DNA of 64,000 nucleotides from Parapristionchus giblindavisi (GCA_943737045.1 CALSFV010000226.1:1083501-1147500); one strand, 5' to 3'. Numbered from the stretch's first letter, positions 44,131 to 57,432 are shown. The notes: generated by a model from the sequence alone, not told the origin. Translations and numbers: made by a program.

Positions 44131-44253
44131 TTTAAAGGGACCGAAACCTTTGTCAACGGCCTCTTCAACGGTCTACGCTCTCTCGTTGTTAGAGAACAGA
44201 GAAATAGTGTGCACAATGAAGAGGCCATTGAGAGAGCTCACTCTCCCTTTAAT
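44131..44253. repeat. Hairpin repeat family H2, well-preserved copy
   Basis: Bounded by TTTAAAGGGA and TCCCTTTAA (inverted ends of about 10 nt). It contains CCTTTGTCAACGGCCTCTTC and GAAGAGGCCATTGAGAGAG, which pair to form an imperfect hairpin. Confidence 0.8.
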
Positions 44254-44421
44254 CGCGATCTATATAAATTAACAAGACAGAAATACCGCTGATATCAAAT
44301 GCTTTTCTAAATATTATAATTTCATCGGTGAATGAGTAAACTGAGAAAAGATAATTCTCTGAAGATATGACAACGTTGAAACATATCTCGAGGGAAGAAA
44401 GCTGGGGAAATGAGAGTTTTT

Positions 44422-44641
44422 GATAAAGAACAAAATTGAAAAATTCAAGATCAAAAATGAAGGTTGAACATTAATGTATAAGGATTGAAGCGAGAAATTG
44501 TAAGATGGGAAAAGATGGAAGAAGAAAAAACGATAAAGAACAAAATTGAAAAATTCAAGATCAAAAATGAAGGTTGAACATTAATGTATAAGGATTGAAG
44601 CGAGAAATTGTAAGATGGGAAAAGATGGAAGAAGAAAAAAA
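44422..44641 (+). repeat. Exact 110-bp tandem duplication
   Basis: The segment starting GATAAAGAACAAAATTGAAAA and ending AGATGGAAGAAGAAAAAA is present twice, offset by 110 bases, without a difference that I can see. Confidence 0.9.
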
Positions 44642-44649
44642 GCGATTAA

Positions 44650-46940
44650 AATGAGTGAATCATTTTTGACAATGACTAATGTGATTAAAATAGTGAAAGA
44701 CACATCAATCCAGAATGGTTTTCCCCTTGGCATGATTTGAAAAAATGCACATAAGTTTAATGAAATATTTGGAACTGAAACAAAGTTAAACAGGTAAAGA
44801 GTTATTTAAATACTTCCAAAATGTCCGTTTCGCGTTGAGTTTCCTCTGAATGGCCCTAGGGTCATTTTAGGGCAGTAGGAGTAAAGAAACAATGGAAAAC
44901 TTTAGAGAGTGCGGACGATTTCAGGAAGGAAGTGTGAAGAGAAAGAACAAGGCAAGATAGCTCTAGAAAGGTTAAGAGGGATTATTGCTCTTGAAAAGTT
45001 TGGATATGAGAAAATTTGAGATGAGAAACGAGGAAAGGGCTTGCACTTATTTTTATCACACGCTGTTTCATGATATTATTATTCGAGGACACACCCCAAG
45101 TTATTTTTACTCTCTCGCAAATAAAGAAAACAAGAGAGATTATTGCCTGCCCCCATAAATCTCAAAAAATTCTCAGTAAAGAAACACAATACGATCCATG
45201 GAGTGTGACAAATTCTGTCTCCAAATACGACATAATACAAGGTCATACACTGACAATTCACTCCTGATTATGGGGGCTCATGCAAACACACTAAAAAAAC
45301 CACTTCCACCCTAGATAGTACAGGTTATAGAGAGAGTGCAGACAGTCAGAGCAGGGAGAGAGAGCACGCAAAATTGAGAGGGCACCTTCTCAGCCTGGCC
45401 ATGGAACAGGTGCCATACAGAGCGCGAGGCGTGAAACCGTGAAATGTCCGTGCGGACCCGTGAATTAGGACCGGCTGTTGAGAGCCGTGAATTAGACCCG
45501 GCTCTCGTATTCTCCGGATGCTCACACTGGGGGCTTCTTCTGTCTCCTCCAAGAGATAAGTGGAAAGTGGACGAGGATGGGAAGGAAGAAATCTGAGAAG
45601 ATGCATCTAAGTGGAACCAGTACTACACACTTGTAACAGCATCTGTCTGGAGCGCGTGGCTATTTCCCGGATGCGAACGTTCGTGGACAGAATTGCCGGC
45701 ACTGAATACGGTGTGGGGGTTTCTAGAGGCCATAAACAAGAGGAAAAAGATGACCCAGAAACACAATGGGGGAGATCTGGGGACAAAAAGCGAAAGAACA
45801 CATAGATATACTAGCACATTATGAGGGAGAAAAGAATAAAGACGCTTTTTGAGGCAAAAATGAAGAATGGGGAACCCGAGCATGGTTGGAGGCGGTAGTG
45901 CGTGAAAGTGATTCGACCCGGGTTTGACGGGGAGGGAGAGGGAGAGGGCGAGATAGGAAAGAGGTAGACGAACGCTTTTTGTGTTGTTGTTATTGTTTGT
46001 ATTCTTCTCGATTCCATGCACTCTCATTTCGAAAATATCTCTCATTATATAAGCGGTTTCTGAGTTTCTGACAATGAGTTTCACATATTATTTCTTAGTT
46101 CACTCTTGAAGAGAGAACATTGACCCTTAAATAGACCTTAAACTCTAATAAAACTGCGACATTTCGTTTCAACCGTCCATTAGAAAAAGTGCAAACATGT
46201 AAAGTTTGAAGTAGCTACATCTGGAGACAAATAAATTAGTAATATTAATAGATGTACAAGTATAGATTTGCATACACTTCAAATGTTGAATCTTTAAAAT
46301 ATATTGGTTAGCTAATATTGCGACCTATGATTATGTTTATTTGAGAAGGAATTAATAATTAATGATAAAAGTAATAATAATTATGGAGTGACCAGAGTGG
46401 ATGAAAAGGCGGTGGACACGCTTGACCAACAAGGATTGAAAAGAATTTTTCATCGCAAAATATAGAGAGGTAAGCTACTAGGGAGAGATAGTGAAGGAGG
46501 AGAGGTAGAGAAATGAGACTGAAGAGGGAGAGGCACAGAGAGAGAGGGAGAGGGAGAGGAAGAAGTAGAAAAAAAGAGAGGGAGAAAATATAGATCGTAA
46601 GGAAAGAGTATTATCAGTTGCTGAAATTTTCCTGAATTACGACTATAAATTCGTTATTATACCAAGAATAACGTGGAATGAAGTGTACTTTGAGAGAGCG
46701 AGAGAACATGTGATAGTGAGAGAGTCTAGAGAAATAGACAATGGTGAGAGATCACGCGAAGATCAGAGAGTCTAGAGAAAGAGAGTCGAACGAGAGATCA
46801 CGCAAAATTGAGAGAGTACAGACTAGTAAGGTTCCCAAAAGTAATTCTGAATGTGAAGGGTCTTCTCTTCCTATATATCCTATATAAAGGATATTCTGAA
46901 CAGAGAAGCTGTCAGGAAGGAACAGTAGATAAAGGAGGAG
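44650..46940. other. Gene-free stretch with dispersed GAGAG repeats
   Basis: No supportable gene. GAGAGAGTGCAGACAGTCAGAG-type units occur at 45330-45390 and 46690-46825. The frames 45607-46084 on both strands have no recognised domain. Confidence 0.45.
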
Positions 46941-46959
46941 AGATGGAGAGGGAGAGATA

Positions 46960-47010
<51 letters not shown>

Positions 47011-47797
47011 GAGAAGGAGAGGTAGAGAGAGAGAGGATCGAACTATTTCAAGTGCGAACTCATAGGCGTCGTGTCGAAAGCATGGATTCCATTGAAGGAA
47101 TAACGTACCCCACATACAGTAGTCGCACAATCAGTGTACAGAAATATTATGAAAGGAATAGGACGTTTAAGAAATGTAGTGAAATGAAGAGATGAAGAAA
47201 ATTAACAAAGCATACGAGAAAAGTGAGAGCGTGGGTAAAACTTGGAATTTTTCACTACTTTTCCTACATTTTCGAAAGATTTGATCAAAATTCATTGAGG
47301 TTCTTCAAGTAGTGAAGCATCTCAACAAGTCCCATTCACTTCCTCTACTACTTCTACCTCAATACTTGGAGGGTCACTCATTACTCTTTTGTCTCCGACC
47401 ACTCACTTATTCTGAGACTAGGCCTCTCTCTCTCTCTCCATCTCCCCCCCCCCCCCCCAACTCTCTCTCTCCCTCCCCCCCTCTCTCTCTCTCTCTCTCC
47501 TCTCCCTCTCTCTCCCTCTCCCTCTCCCTCTACCTACCTTTCAACCCCTCAACTCTCGCAACCAAAACAGCCCAAGTTTCTCTCACGAACGGCTATTTCC
47601 GACGGGAAAATATGAGTATATGTATAGCTGATGAAAAAGACCAAAAATCAGTGTGAGTCAACAAAACTAATAAGATGATGAAATATGAAGGAAGACACAA
47701 AAGAGGAAAGGTGACAATATGACGACTACCTATATAGAAGATACGGAAATATTGCAGGACGGTTTGGGTGAGGGGGGTGAGTAGAGAGGGTGAGAGA

Positions 47798-47851
<54 letters not shown>

Positions 47852-48570
47852 GAGAGAGAGGAAACAGAGAGGAGAGAGATAGAGAGATAGTAGGAGAGGC
47901 AGAGAGAGAGAGAGAGATAGAAGGAGAGAGAGGGAGGGAGAAGTGAGAGAGAGAGAAAGAGACATCTTACTCATCCAACCAAAGAGGGAGAGGGAGAGAC
48001 AAAGGGCGTCTGATTCATATTCAACGTTCATCCTGTATTGAGAATGGAAGAATGAAGGAGGAGGAAGCCTATTGATTGATTTTTTGTGAATGATTCAATA
48101 GGAATACACCATTTTGGTTTAAAAAAACATTATCTAACCAAATATGATCTTTAAACACGGAAACGACTAAACACAGTGAGCTCCTGTATTCCCTATCTCC
48201 GGTACCCCCTCGCCTTTACCTAATTCATGATATTTTTTAACATGTATCGTCACATTTATTTAATGTAAGATAAATTAAATTAAATTATTGATTGAATATC
48301 TGATCTCTCACAACAGAAGTGCATATTGTGGTTCGATAGACGTGTAATCTTTGTAAGCATCAAGGATCGGTTGATCGAGGGAGGAATTAACTCCGGTGAT
48401 TCTTCTCGTTTACTATGCCAGTCGATTCTGCCTATCACATTCCTTCTTTCTCACTCTCCTCTCTCTCCTCTCTCTCAGTCTCTCTCTCTCTATCTCTATC
48501 TTCTCTCTCTCTCCCTTCTCCCCCCTCTCTCCCTCTCTCCTTCTCTCTCACTCACCTCCATTCCTCTCCC
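46940..48570. repeat. Cluster of GA and CT microsatellites
   Basis: GA tract 46960-47035; CT tract with a C run 47420-47535; GA tract 47780-47960; CT tract 48445-48560. The sequence between shows no gene. Confidence 0.9.
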
Positions 48571-48876
48571 ACCAACTATAATCTCATAATGCCGTATCAC
48601 TATCTCTCTCGTACACATACAAACCATGTTCTGTACTGACCACACAACTGGTTCAGAAGGGGAGAGGGAGAGAAAGAGGGATAGAGAGAGAAAAGAGATA
48701 AATTTCCAAATGATATGCGAGGCAACAAAAAAAAACGTAGGGAATGTAACGGATAGGTATGAAGGGAGACGTGTACAAGAAGAAAGAATGAGAGGAACCC
48801 AATAGTTTGTACAAATCAGTGTAAATAATGGTACAAATCGTTCGCTGACCCTAATGTGGTATATCAGTCAGTGAAT

Positions 48877-48990
48877 CTCTCTGCTCTGGCCATGCTCTCT
48901 CGCTTTCCTTGTCGGCGAAAGAGCCTTGCCAGAGCGGAGAGTTGTTGCAGAAACGAGTGGTTGCTGTAGAATACGTTTTCCCTGGCAACA
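48877..48990. repeat. Hairpin repeat family H1
   Basis: CTCTCTGCTCTGGCCATGCTCTCTCGC paired with GCGAAAGAGCCTTGCCAGAGCGGAGAG (each arm seen at 48877-48943). The right flank is less conserved here. Confidence 0.75.
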
Positions 48991-49284
48991 TTTTCCATTT
49001 AAGACAGCAGGGTTGTTACAATTACATATCCTTTATCAGGATTAACTACTCATTGTCAGCTAGTTAAGGTGAGTTTGGTATTCTAAGCGATCTCTCAATC
49101 CCCAAGTGTCACTTAAGAAAAGTACAAGAGAATTGAATAAGTGCCAAGCACTTTCACACACATCCACCATACAAGGTTGAATCGGAGTGATAGAGCAAAT
49201 ATATGAAGAATGATGGAGGAGAGGAGGAGAATGATCGGAAATAGGGGGAGGAAGACACCCAAGAGGTACAGAATGGAAGGTGGA

Positions 49285-49384
49285 AAGGGAGAGGGAGAGG
49301 GAGAGGGAGAGGGAGAGGGAGAGGGAGAGGGAGAGGGAGAGGGAGAGGGAGGGAGAGGGAGAGGGCGAGGGAGAGAGAGAAGGA

Positions 49385-49439
<55 letters not shown>

Positions 49440-49440
49440 T
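49285..49440 (+). repeat. (GGGAGA)n / (GA)n array
   Basis: GGGAGA units to about 49375, then pure GA to about 49438. All frames here are repeat translations. Confidence 0.95.
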
Positions 49441-49444
49441 GGGG

Positions 49445-50408
49445 GAGGAAGACGAAGGAGGATGTTGCAACTCAAACAGCGATGACCCGCCTCAGGGGCT
49501 ATCAAAGGGTGGTATCAATAGAACCGAAGAAGGAGGACGACCAAAAGACGAGATTGATATGTAAAGTGTACATAGAGAGTGAAACAGAGAGGTACGAGAG
49601 GACATTTAGGGCCTGGAGTGGACGATCAAAGTACAGTAACGATGAATACACTAACAATAAGGAAAAGAAGACTGAATAGATAGAAACATGTGTTAGTTCG
49701 GGAAGCAATGCTGCAAGTGATTGTGGACAAATAAAGTGTGATTCTGCCTTCAATAACTTTCTATCATCGATTGATGAAATAGTAGTGTGAAATGAAGAGA
49801 CCGTAGACTATGGGTATGTCTCACTTCCAATGGGCCGATCTCTAGATCTTGCACAGTCCATGAGAGCTTGCGCTCAGGGCGTTGTCCTATTACGCCTCTA
49901 AGAACTTCAATATGCTCTGACTGTTCACTTTCTGGGAACTCTTATTAGTTTCATTGCTCTGTTGGATCCATTTCTAAACAATCCTTGACGCACCCTAATC
50001 TTCTCTTCCTTACGCTACGCTAACGTAAACTATTTCAACGAAACAAGTGTTTTCTCGTGTCGCAAAACACTCCGGAAAACATATAAACAAATAAATCCCC
50101 AAAATTCAACAAGAACTACGATAGAAACAAAAATTATAAGCGCAATGTGATAATAACGAATAAAAGTTGTGTTAATATTATTAATGTGTCCGAAAAATGC
50201 AGTGGGTGTTACAGTCCTGAAGCGCATTATACCCAACTCCATATAAAAAAACTCCTTCACTTTCTCGCTGAGTATGGCACGCTTTTGCACTTTCCGAGGC
50301 GGGTTCATCAAAGTCAAGCAAGATTTTATTGCTTGCAAGGGGGGTCAGAGAGCGAACATAAAAAATGTGAATACAGAAACGACTCTGATTTATTAATACC
50401 TTTACATT

Positions 50409-50410
<2 letters not shown>
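49445..50410. other. Gene-free stretch
   Basis: No exon chain or RNA gene that I can support; the frames at 50030-50338 (minus) and 50147-50620 (plus) have no recognised domain and the latter runs through the AT microsatellite. Confidence 0.4.

Positions 50411-50411
<1 letters not shown>

Positions 50412-50493
<82 letters not shown>
50412..50493. repeat. (AT)n microsatellite, about 82 bp
   Basis: Uninterrupted TATA repeat of about 41 units. Confidence 0.98.
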
Positions 50494-50495
<2 letters not shown>

Positions 50496-50979
50496 TGAAT
50501 GCTTGCGAAAAGAGAGATAGTAATAGCATAGAGTTATGTTACAGAAATAAGGCTGATATGAATTGTATTGTTTTTTCCTATGACATCGTCATCTTCATTA
50601 CTGAAAAGATGAGTCCCTAGAAATTTATGATAACTTTGAAACATATTTCAAACGCTTGACGAAATGTAAAATGGTAAGAGTTTTTGCAAGACCGATTAGT
50701 GGATCATCTTTCGGGCGTGCTACCTTATGCAAATTTCAATTTCTAATGTACTTTATAACAAATTTACATCAACTGAAAGTTTCTAATTTTTTTGTGTTCA
50801 AAAATATCGAAAATAGAAAAAAGGAAAACGAATATGTTAAATTGTCGAGTTCTTGATGATTTTTTTCTTTGACCTGACTTTAGAACTGATAATGTATCCT
50901 TCATTTCCTTTCGCGAATGTCATTTCTTCTAAAGTGAGGATTTGGTGGACAATGAACACACAATTTGGATAGGCGCCTA

Positions 50980-51002
50980 TTGGGGAGAGGGGGAGAGCGA
51001 GG

Positions 51003-51062
<60 letters not shown>

Positions 51063-51105
51063 AGGGAAGGGAGAGAGGGAGGGAGGGAGGGAGAAAGAGA
51101 GGGAG
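50980..51105 (+). repeat. (GA)n / GGGA-rich tract
   Basis: GA repeat (51007-51047) followed by GGGAGGGA-type sequence. No gene in 50500-51590. Confidence 0.95.
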
Positions 51106-51592
51106 ACATTGTAGATGGGTAATGGGACGTGTTAGACGGAATTAGAATGATGATGTACAGGAATGAAGGAAAAAGTAACTATTTCGTTTATAGATAGAGA
51201 CTCTGATCTACCATCATGATATATCGATCGATTGAAAATTCTACATTGAAATTCCAATAGCGATAATGCAAAAATACTATGTGTAACGTGATACACAAAA
51301 GTAACGAAAAGAAAGGAAAAAAATTGGTGAGAAATTATGCGAAACGATGAGTGATTTCTATCATTTTCTTTTCTTTTCACAGCTTTTGAACAGAACATTA
51401 GACTCAAATCATCAAGAAGTTTAAATCAAAATCAAACGTATGGTTGTAATGGTAAAGGTCATTTTTGAAGACGCTCCAGGCTGTTAAAAGTTCGAATGTT
51501 AGCAGTCTAGGACTACTAGTATCTTGGGAGTTGATTTTGATAAGAGGAGGGAGAGGGAGATGTCGGAGGTGGTGTGAAGACTAATACATCAA

Positions 51593-51960
51593 AGGGAGAG
51601 GGAGAGGGAGAGGGAGACGGAGAGGGAGAGGGAGACGGAGAGGGAGAGGGAGAGGGAAAGGGAGAGGGAGAGGGAGAGGGAGAGGGAGAGGGAGAGGGAG
51701 AGGGAGAGGGAGAGGGAGAGGGAGAGGGAGAGGGAGAGGGAGAGGGAGAGGGAGAGGGAGAGGGAGAGGGAGAGGGAGAGGGAGAGGGAGAGGGAGAGGG
51801 AGAGGGAGAGGGAGAGGGAGAGGGAGAGGGAGAGGGAGAGGGAGAGGGAGAGGGAGAGGGAGAGGGAGAGGGAGAGGGAGAGGGAGAGGGAGAGGGAGAG
51901 GGAGAGGGAGAGGGAGAGGGAGAGGGAGAGGGAGAGGGAGAGGGAGAGGGAGGGAGAGGG
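51593..51960 (+). repeat. (GGGAGA)n array, about 370 bp
   Basis: About 60 nearly perfect hexamers GGGAGA with a few early variants (GGGAGAC, GGGAAA). It leads directly into the first 1820-bp duplicate. Confidence 0.97.
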
Positions 51961-54900
51961 AAAGTGAGAGAGAGGCAGATTGAGGGAGAGGGGAGGGGGA
52001 GAGAGCAGAGGGAGAGAGAGGAGAGGGAGAGGTAGAGGGAGAGGGAGAGAGGGAGAGATGGAGAGAGGGGAAGGGAGAGGGAGAGGGAGAGAGGAGTGAT
52101 AAAGACTGGTGACAGCTATCCATGGAGCACAAAGCAAACATTTTGATAGGAGGTGAAAATGTGATGGATCACCACAAGATTGTATCAACTTTTCAAAAAA
52201 AAAAATCCTAGCTTTTAATGGCATCTTTTAAAATGTCCCTCGCTTACTTTGCCTTCCAGGGGCCAGAGCGGAGAGGTACAAATTAGCTCGGGTTAACCTT
52301 TCAAAATAAAAACTAGTCAACTGTTGCACCAGAACTTTGTTTTGATAAGTTCTTTCATTGAAAATTTGCGCATAACAATGCCCTAAAATAGGAACAATAT
52401 GGTCTGACACTTCTCTGTTTTTTTAACCACCCAAATAAGCGTGTAATTGAATTGCAAAAAAAAGGCAGTGCCAAAAACAGAGAAGTTCCTATGCTTGTAT
52501 ACAATATCAGTAGATGGTCAAAGTCAACAACGATCCAATATGCATAGACATGGAGACTTCAGAGAGATAGAGATACAACCCAGCCTATTGTCCATCAGCA
52601 GCCTTTCTCACGCCTTTCACATGGGAAGAACTGTCAGAGGAGCGAGACGGACGAGAGAACATCTGAAATTGAGAGAGTGGTTAGAGAAGCAGAGGGATAG
52701 TGGGAGAAGGAGAGGGAGAGGGAGAGAGAGGGAGAGATAAGGGAGATGTGAGAGGACACAGGTGGGAAAGATGATCAAGCGATACCATGTAAATGGTAGA
52801 CAGACAACATTGAATGTAAATTTAATAATAATATTAATAATAGTATATGTACAAATATATGCTTGCATGCACATAAAATGTAACGATAAATAATATTATA
52901 AGTTAAGGTGTTTCGGACTCTACATCTTTAGAATATTAAATTTAAAAATTAATGCAAGAACGAAGAAAAGGGACGAATGAAAGTCGTGAGGTACACTTAT
53001 AGACTCTGTTCAACGGTATCTTTTTTGTGGTGAGAGATCAATCGGACGAATAGAGTACAGAGAAAGCGATAAAGACGAGAGAGCACGCAAAAATGGGAGA
53101 GCAGTGGGAATCAGACACAAAGTACTGTTCACTTATAAGAGGGCTTGAGAGATGACTCTGATGGATGAGAATGTATGGAAAATGAGGGGAGTGGACAGAG
53201 AAGCAGAGGGAGACACGACAAGAGAGTGTGGTAAAGTGAGAGAGTACAGAGTAGAGAGACTGTTAGAGAAAGGACGAAAGAGCACGCAAAAGTGAGAGAG
53301 ACAGGGACAGTCGGAGCGGAACAGTGCTCATGATGATGAGATAATGTGATTTGACAAGGTGATAGAGGGAGAGGGAGAGATCCGAGAGAAAGAGGGTGAG
53401 ATCCATAGGGAGAGGGAGAGATCCAAGGGGAGAGGGAGAGATCCGAGAGGGAGAGGGAGAGATCCATAGGGAGAGGGAGAGATCCAAGAGGGAGAGGGAG
53501 AGATCCGAGAGGGAGAGGGAAAGATCCATAGGGAGAGGGAGAGATCCAAGAGGGAGAGGGAGAGATCCAAGAGGGAGAGGGAGAGATCCGAGAGGGAGAG
53601 GGAGAGATCCATAGGGAGAGGGAGAGATCCAAGAGGGAGAGGGAGAGATCCAAGAGGGAGAGGGAGAGATCCGAGAGGGAGAGGGAGAGATCCATAGGGA
53701 GAGGGAGAGATCCAAGAGGGAGAGGGAGAGATCCAAGAGGGAGAGGGAGAGATCCGAGAGGGAGAGGGAGAGGGAGAGGGAAAGTGAGAGAGAGGCAGAT
53801 TGAGGGAGAGGGGAGGGGGAGAGAGCAGAGGGAGAGAGAGGAGAGGGAGAGGTAGAGGGAGAGGGAGAGAGGGAGAGATGGAGAGAGGGGAAGGGAGAGG
53901 GAGAGGGAGAGAGGAGTGATAAAGACTGGTGACAGCTATCCATGGAGCACAAAGCAAACATTTTGATAGGAGGTGAAAATGTGATGGATCACCACAAGAT
54001 TGTATCAACTTTTCAAAAAAAAAAATCCTAGCTTTTAATGGCATCTTTTAAAATGTCCCTCGCTTACTTTGCCTTCCAGGGGCCAGAGCGGAGAGGTACA
54101 AATTAGCTCGGGTTAACCTTTCAAAATAAAAACTAGTCAACTGTTGCACCAGAACTTTGTTTTGATAAGTTCTTTCATTGAAAATTTGCGCATAACAATG
54201 CCCTAAAATAGGAACAATATGGTCTGACACTTCTCTGTTTTTTTAACCACCCAAATAAGCGTGTAATTGAATTGCAAAAAAAAGGCAGTGCCAAAAACAG
54301 AGAAGTTCCTATGCTTGTATACAATATCAGTAGATGGTCAAAGTCAACAACGATCCAATATGCATAGACATGGAGACTTCAGAGAGATAGAGATACAACC
54401 CAGCCTATTGTCCATCAGCAGCCTTTCTCACGCCTTTCACATGGGAAGAACTGTCAGAGGAGCGAGACGGACGAGAGAACATCTGAAATTGAGAGAGTGG
54501 TTAGAGAAGCAGAGGGATAGTGGGAGAAGGAGAGGGAGAGGGAGAGAGAGGGAGAGATAAGGGAGATGTGAGAGGACACAGGTGGGAAAGATGATCAAGC
54601 GATACCATGTAAATGGTAGACAGACAACATTGAATGTAAATTTAATAATAATATTAATAATAGTATATGTACAAATATATGCTTGCATGCACATAAAATG
54701 TAACGATAAATAATATTATAAGTTAAGGTGTTTCGGACTCTACATCTTTAGAATATTAAATTTAAAAATTAATGCAAGAACGAAGAAAAGGGACGAATGA
54801 AAGTCGTGAGGTACACTTATAGACTCTGTTCAACGGTATCTTTTTTGTGGTGAGAGATCAATCGGACGAATAGAGTACAGAGAAAGCGATAAAGACGAGA

Positions 54901-55600
54901 GAGCACGCAAAAATGGGAGAGCAGTGGGAATCAGACACAAAGTACTGTTCACTTATAAGAGGGCTTGAGAGATGACTCTGATGGATGAGAATGTATGGAA
55001 AATGAGGGGAGTGGACAGAGAAGCAGAGGGAGACACGACAAGAGAGTGTGGTAAAGTGAGAGAGTACAGAGTAGAGAGACTGTTAGAGAAAGGACGAAAG
55101 AGCACGCAAAAGTGAGAGAGACAGGGACAGTCGGAGCGGAACAGTGCTCATGATGATGAGATAATGTGATTTGACAAGGTGATAGAGGGAGAGGGAGAGA
55201 TCCGAGAGAAAGAGGGTGAGATCCATAGGGAGAGGGAGAGATCCAAGGGGAGAGGGAGAGATCCGAGAGGGAGAGGGAGAGATCCATAGGGAGAGGGAGA
55301 GATCCAAGAGGGAGAGGGAGAGATCCGAGAGGGAGAGGGAAAGATCCATAGGGAGAGGGAGAGATCCAAGAGGGAGAGGGAGAGATCCAAGAGGGAGAGG
55401 GAGAGATCCGAGAGGGAGAGGGAGAGATCCATAGGGAGAGGGAGAGATCCAAGAGGGAGAGGGAGAGATCCAAGAGGGAGAGGGAGAGATCCGAGAGGGA
55501 GAGGGAGAGATCCATAGGGAGAGGGAGAGATCCAAGAGGGAGAGGGAGAGATCCAAGAGGGAGAGGGAGAGATCCGAGAGGGAGAGGGAGAGATCCATAG
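51961..55600 (+). repeat. 1820-bp tandem segmental duplication
   Basis: 51961-53780 and 53781-55600 line up at a constant offset of 1820 with no difference that I noticed until the last 20 bases, where the second copy continues into the minisatellite instead of the AAAGTGAGAG junction. Each unit contains GA-rich sequence, a half H1 hairpin (52243-52310; 54063-54130), A/T-rich unique sequence, GAGAG units and the minisatellite. No gene is present in it. Confidence 0.92.
53380..53770 (+). repeat. GAGATCC minisatellite, first array
   Basis: Units of 20-21 bp: GAGATCCATAGGGAGAGGGA (type T), GAGATCCAAGAGGGAGAGGG+A (type A) and GAGATCCGAGAGGGAGAGGG+A (type G). Order: G-T-A-G-T-A-G, then T-A-A-G repeated. 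The second array (55200-55650) repeats the order and extends it by at least three units. Confidence 0.9.
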
Positions 55601-55650
55601 GGAGAGGGAGAGATCCAAGAGGGAGAGGGAGAGATCCAAGAGGGAGAGGA
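55200..55650 (+). repeat. GAGATCC minisatellite, second array
   Basis: Same three unit types as the array at 53380-53770, in the same order, then T-A-A before ending in GAGAGGAAGGGATTCG and unrelated sequence. Confidence 0.9.
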
Positions 55651-55659
55651 AGGGATTCG

Positions 55660-56170
55660 AAATGGATACATTTAAAAAAAGTACAACTTAATAATCATAC
55701 ATTATCGAATTTACCCATAGATAGATAAACGAAAAGCAGCAGATATTGAGTGCTAAATGAAGAAACAGTAAAAGAAACAGTCAATGTTAGTGCCGTAGAT
55801 TTGGTAAAGTTAGGGTGAAGTTACTGCCGGATCGTTTGACAGACTGAAGTTATGATTTTTCTCATTTTGTAAGTAGGCAGACAACGCATTATAGGTCGAA
55901 AATATATACGAATAGATAAGGAAAGAGAAACATATTTGAAACGGTTTCAATATCAGAATACGTGAAGGTATCTGACATATTTTATTTGTTTATTTATTAT
56001 TATATTATTTATTTATTATTCAATAATATGATAGAAAAAAAGAAGGTGAATTTTGCGAAAAAAAATTCTCTTACAATTAGCACAATGTCAGGTAGAATAA
56101 TATGGTCTCCTTCCAATCTCTCGTCATCTTGCTCTCTCTGTCCTCTCTTTCTCTCTCCTTCACTCCCTCC

Positions 56171-56210
<40 letters not shown>

Positions 56211-56714
56211 TTTCACCCCCTCTCTCCCTCTCCCCTCCCTCAGTCTATCTTTCTCTCTTCCTCCACAATCTACAACAATAGGACCCAGATTAGGAGCAAG
56301 TCCTCGGTCCATTCTTACAGATCTGTTTGGACCTTAAAGGTGCGCCGATTTCAGGACTATCTATTATGGACGAATCTCAGAGGGGGAGGAAGAGAGGGAG
56401 AGAGGGAGAGAGGGGAGAGAGAGGGAGAGAGAGAGGGGGAGAGAGAGAGAGGGAGAGATGAAAAGAATATCGCTGGATTATGAGCGAAATTTGAATAGTC
56501 CCGGAAATTTGAATAGTCCCCCCCCTTGGTATCTTTTCTCTATGATCTCCCTCCCTCTCCCTCTCTGCCTTTCCTCTCTCTCTATCTCCCTCTCCATACT
56601 TGGATCTGTCTCCTTGCTGACAATAACTTCTTGGCGCAATGATGATGGATCGGATGAGATATGGAGAGGGTCAGAGATCGGTTCATGATAGAGGGAGAGG
56701 GAGGTAGAGAGAGG

Positions 56715-56764
<50 letters not shown>

Positions 56765-57350
56765 AGGGAGAGAGAGAGAGGGAGAGGGAGGAGAAGAACG
56801 AACAAGGGGATAGGTATGATGAAGATTGAGTGGACAAGCGATCGAATCAATTAGTATATGATCTCATTATATAATTGATCCATCCAATGGTAGATTGGAA
56901 GATATAGGGATATTGATCAGATCATTACTATAAAAAGGTAAAGGTACAACCAGTTATTTTTAAAAGCCTTAAAGTTATCCTTAAAAGACACACGAAATCT
57001 TGCGGGTGATCACTGCTAGGCCCGTGATTATAGAAAAAAAGTAATTATTATTACAAATATTATTATAACTGTATAGTTGCAGTCAGCGGTTACACGTTTT
57101 AGTCCAACAAGAAATCGATCAAACTGGTATATAATTTATAGACACATTCTCTATTTTATTTTCGAAAAAGAAACTTCTGACAAATTACGGTAATCCCTTT
57201 ACATAACATGTTCAATCAAGTGGTTTGCCTTATAAATCTTTGGGTTTATTGGGGTATTTATCTACACGCAAAGCTATATTCTCGAGGTAAATTAAATATT
57301 ACAGGTGGAATACGCCATCTTCGATGAAAATAAAGACATCGAGGTGCTCT
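55660..57350. other. Gene-free stretch with GA/CT tracts and repeat R3
   Basis: CT tract 56150-56215, GA tracts 56385-56455 and 56690-56790, and an R3 copy (56935-57035). No gene is supported. Confidence 0.5.
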
Positions 57351-57358
57351 GGAACAAT

Positions 57359-57432
57359 GTTCTCCCGCAGACAAAGAAAGCTAGAGAGTGTGGTCAAAGA
57401 GTTTAAAATTTGCTCGTGTTGTGCCTTTAATA
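57359..57432. repeat. Hairpin repeat family H1, partial
   Basis: Right half only: GCAGACAAAGAAAGCTAGAGAGTG, then AGAGTTTAAAATTTGCTCGTG and TTGTGCCTTTAA. Confidence 0.55.

Noticed and set aside
42720..49505. Array-like low-complexity sequence as a possible CRISPR
   Set aside because: Repeats are microsatellites without spacers, and the genome is eukaryotic.
51574..52224. Long open frames on both strands (up to 211 codons)
   Set aside because: They are translations of the GGGAGA hexamer array (Gly-Glu, Leu-Pro or Leu-Ser repeats) and have no domain or splice context.
53129..55671. Ser/Pro/Leu-rich minus frames of up to 240 codons
   Set aside because: They follow the GAGATCC minisatellite and occur identically in both copies of the 1820-bp duplication; repeat translation only.
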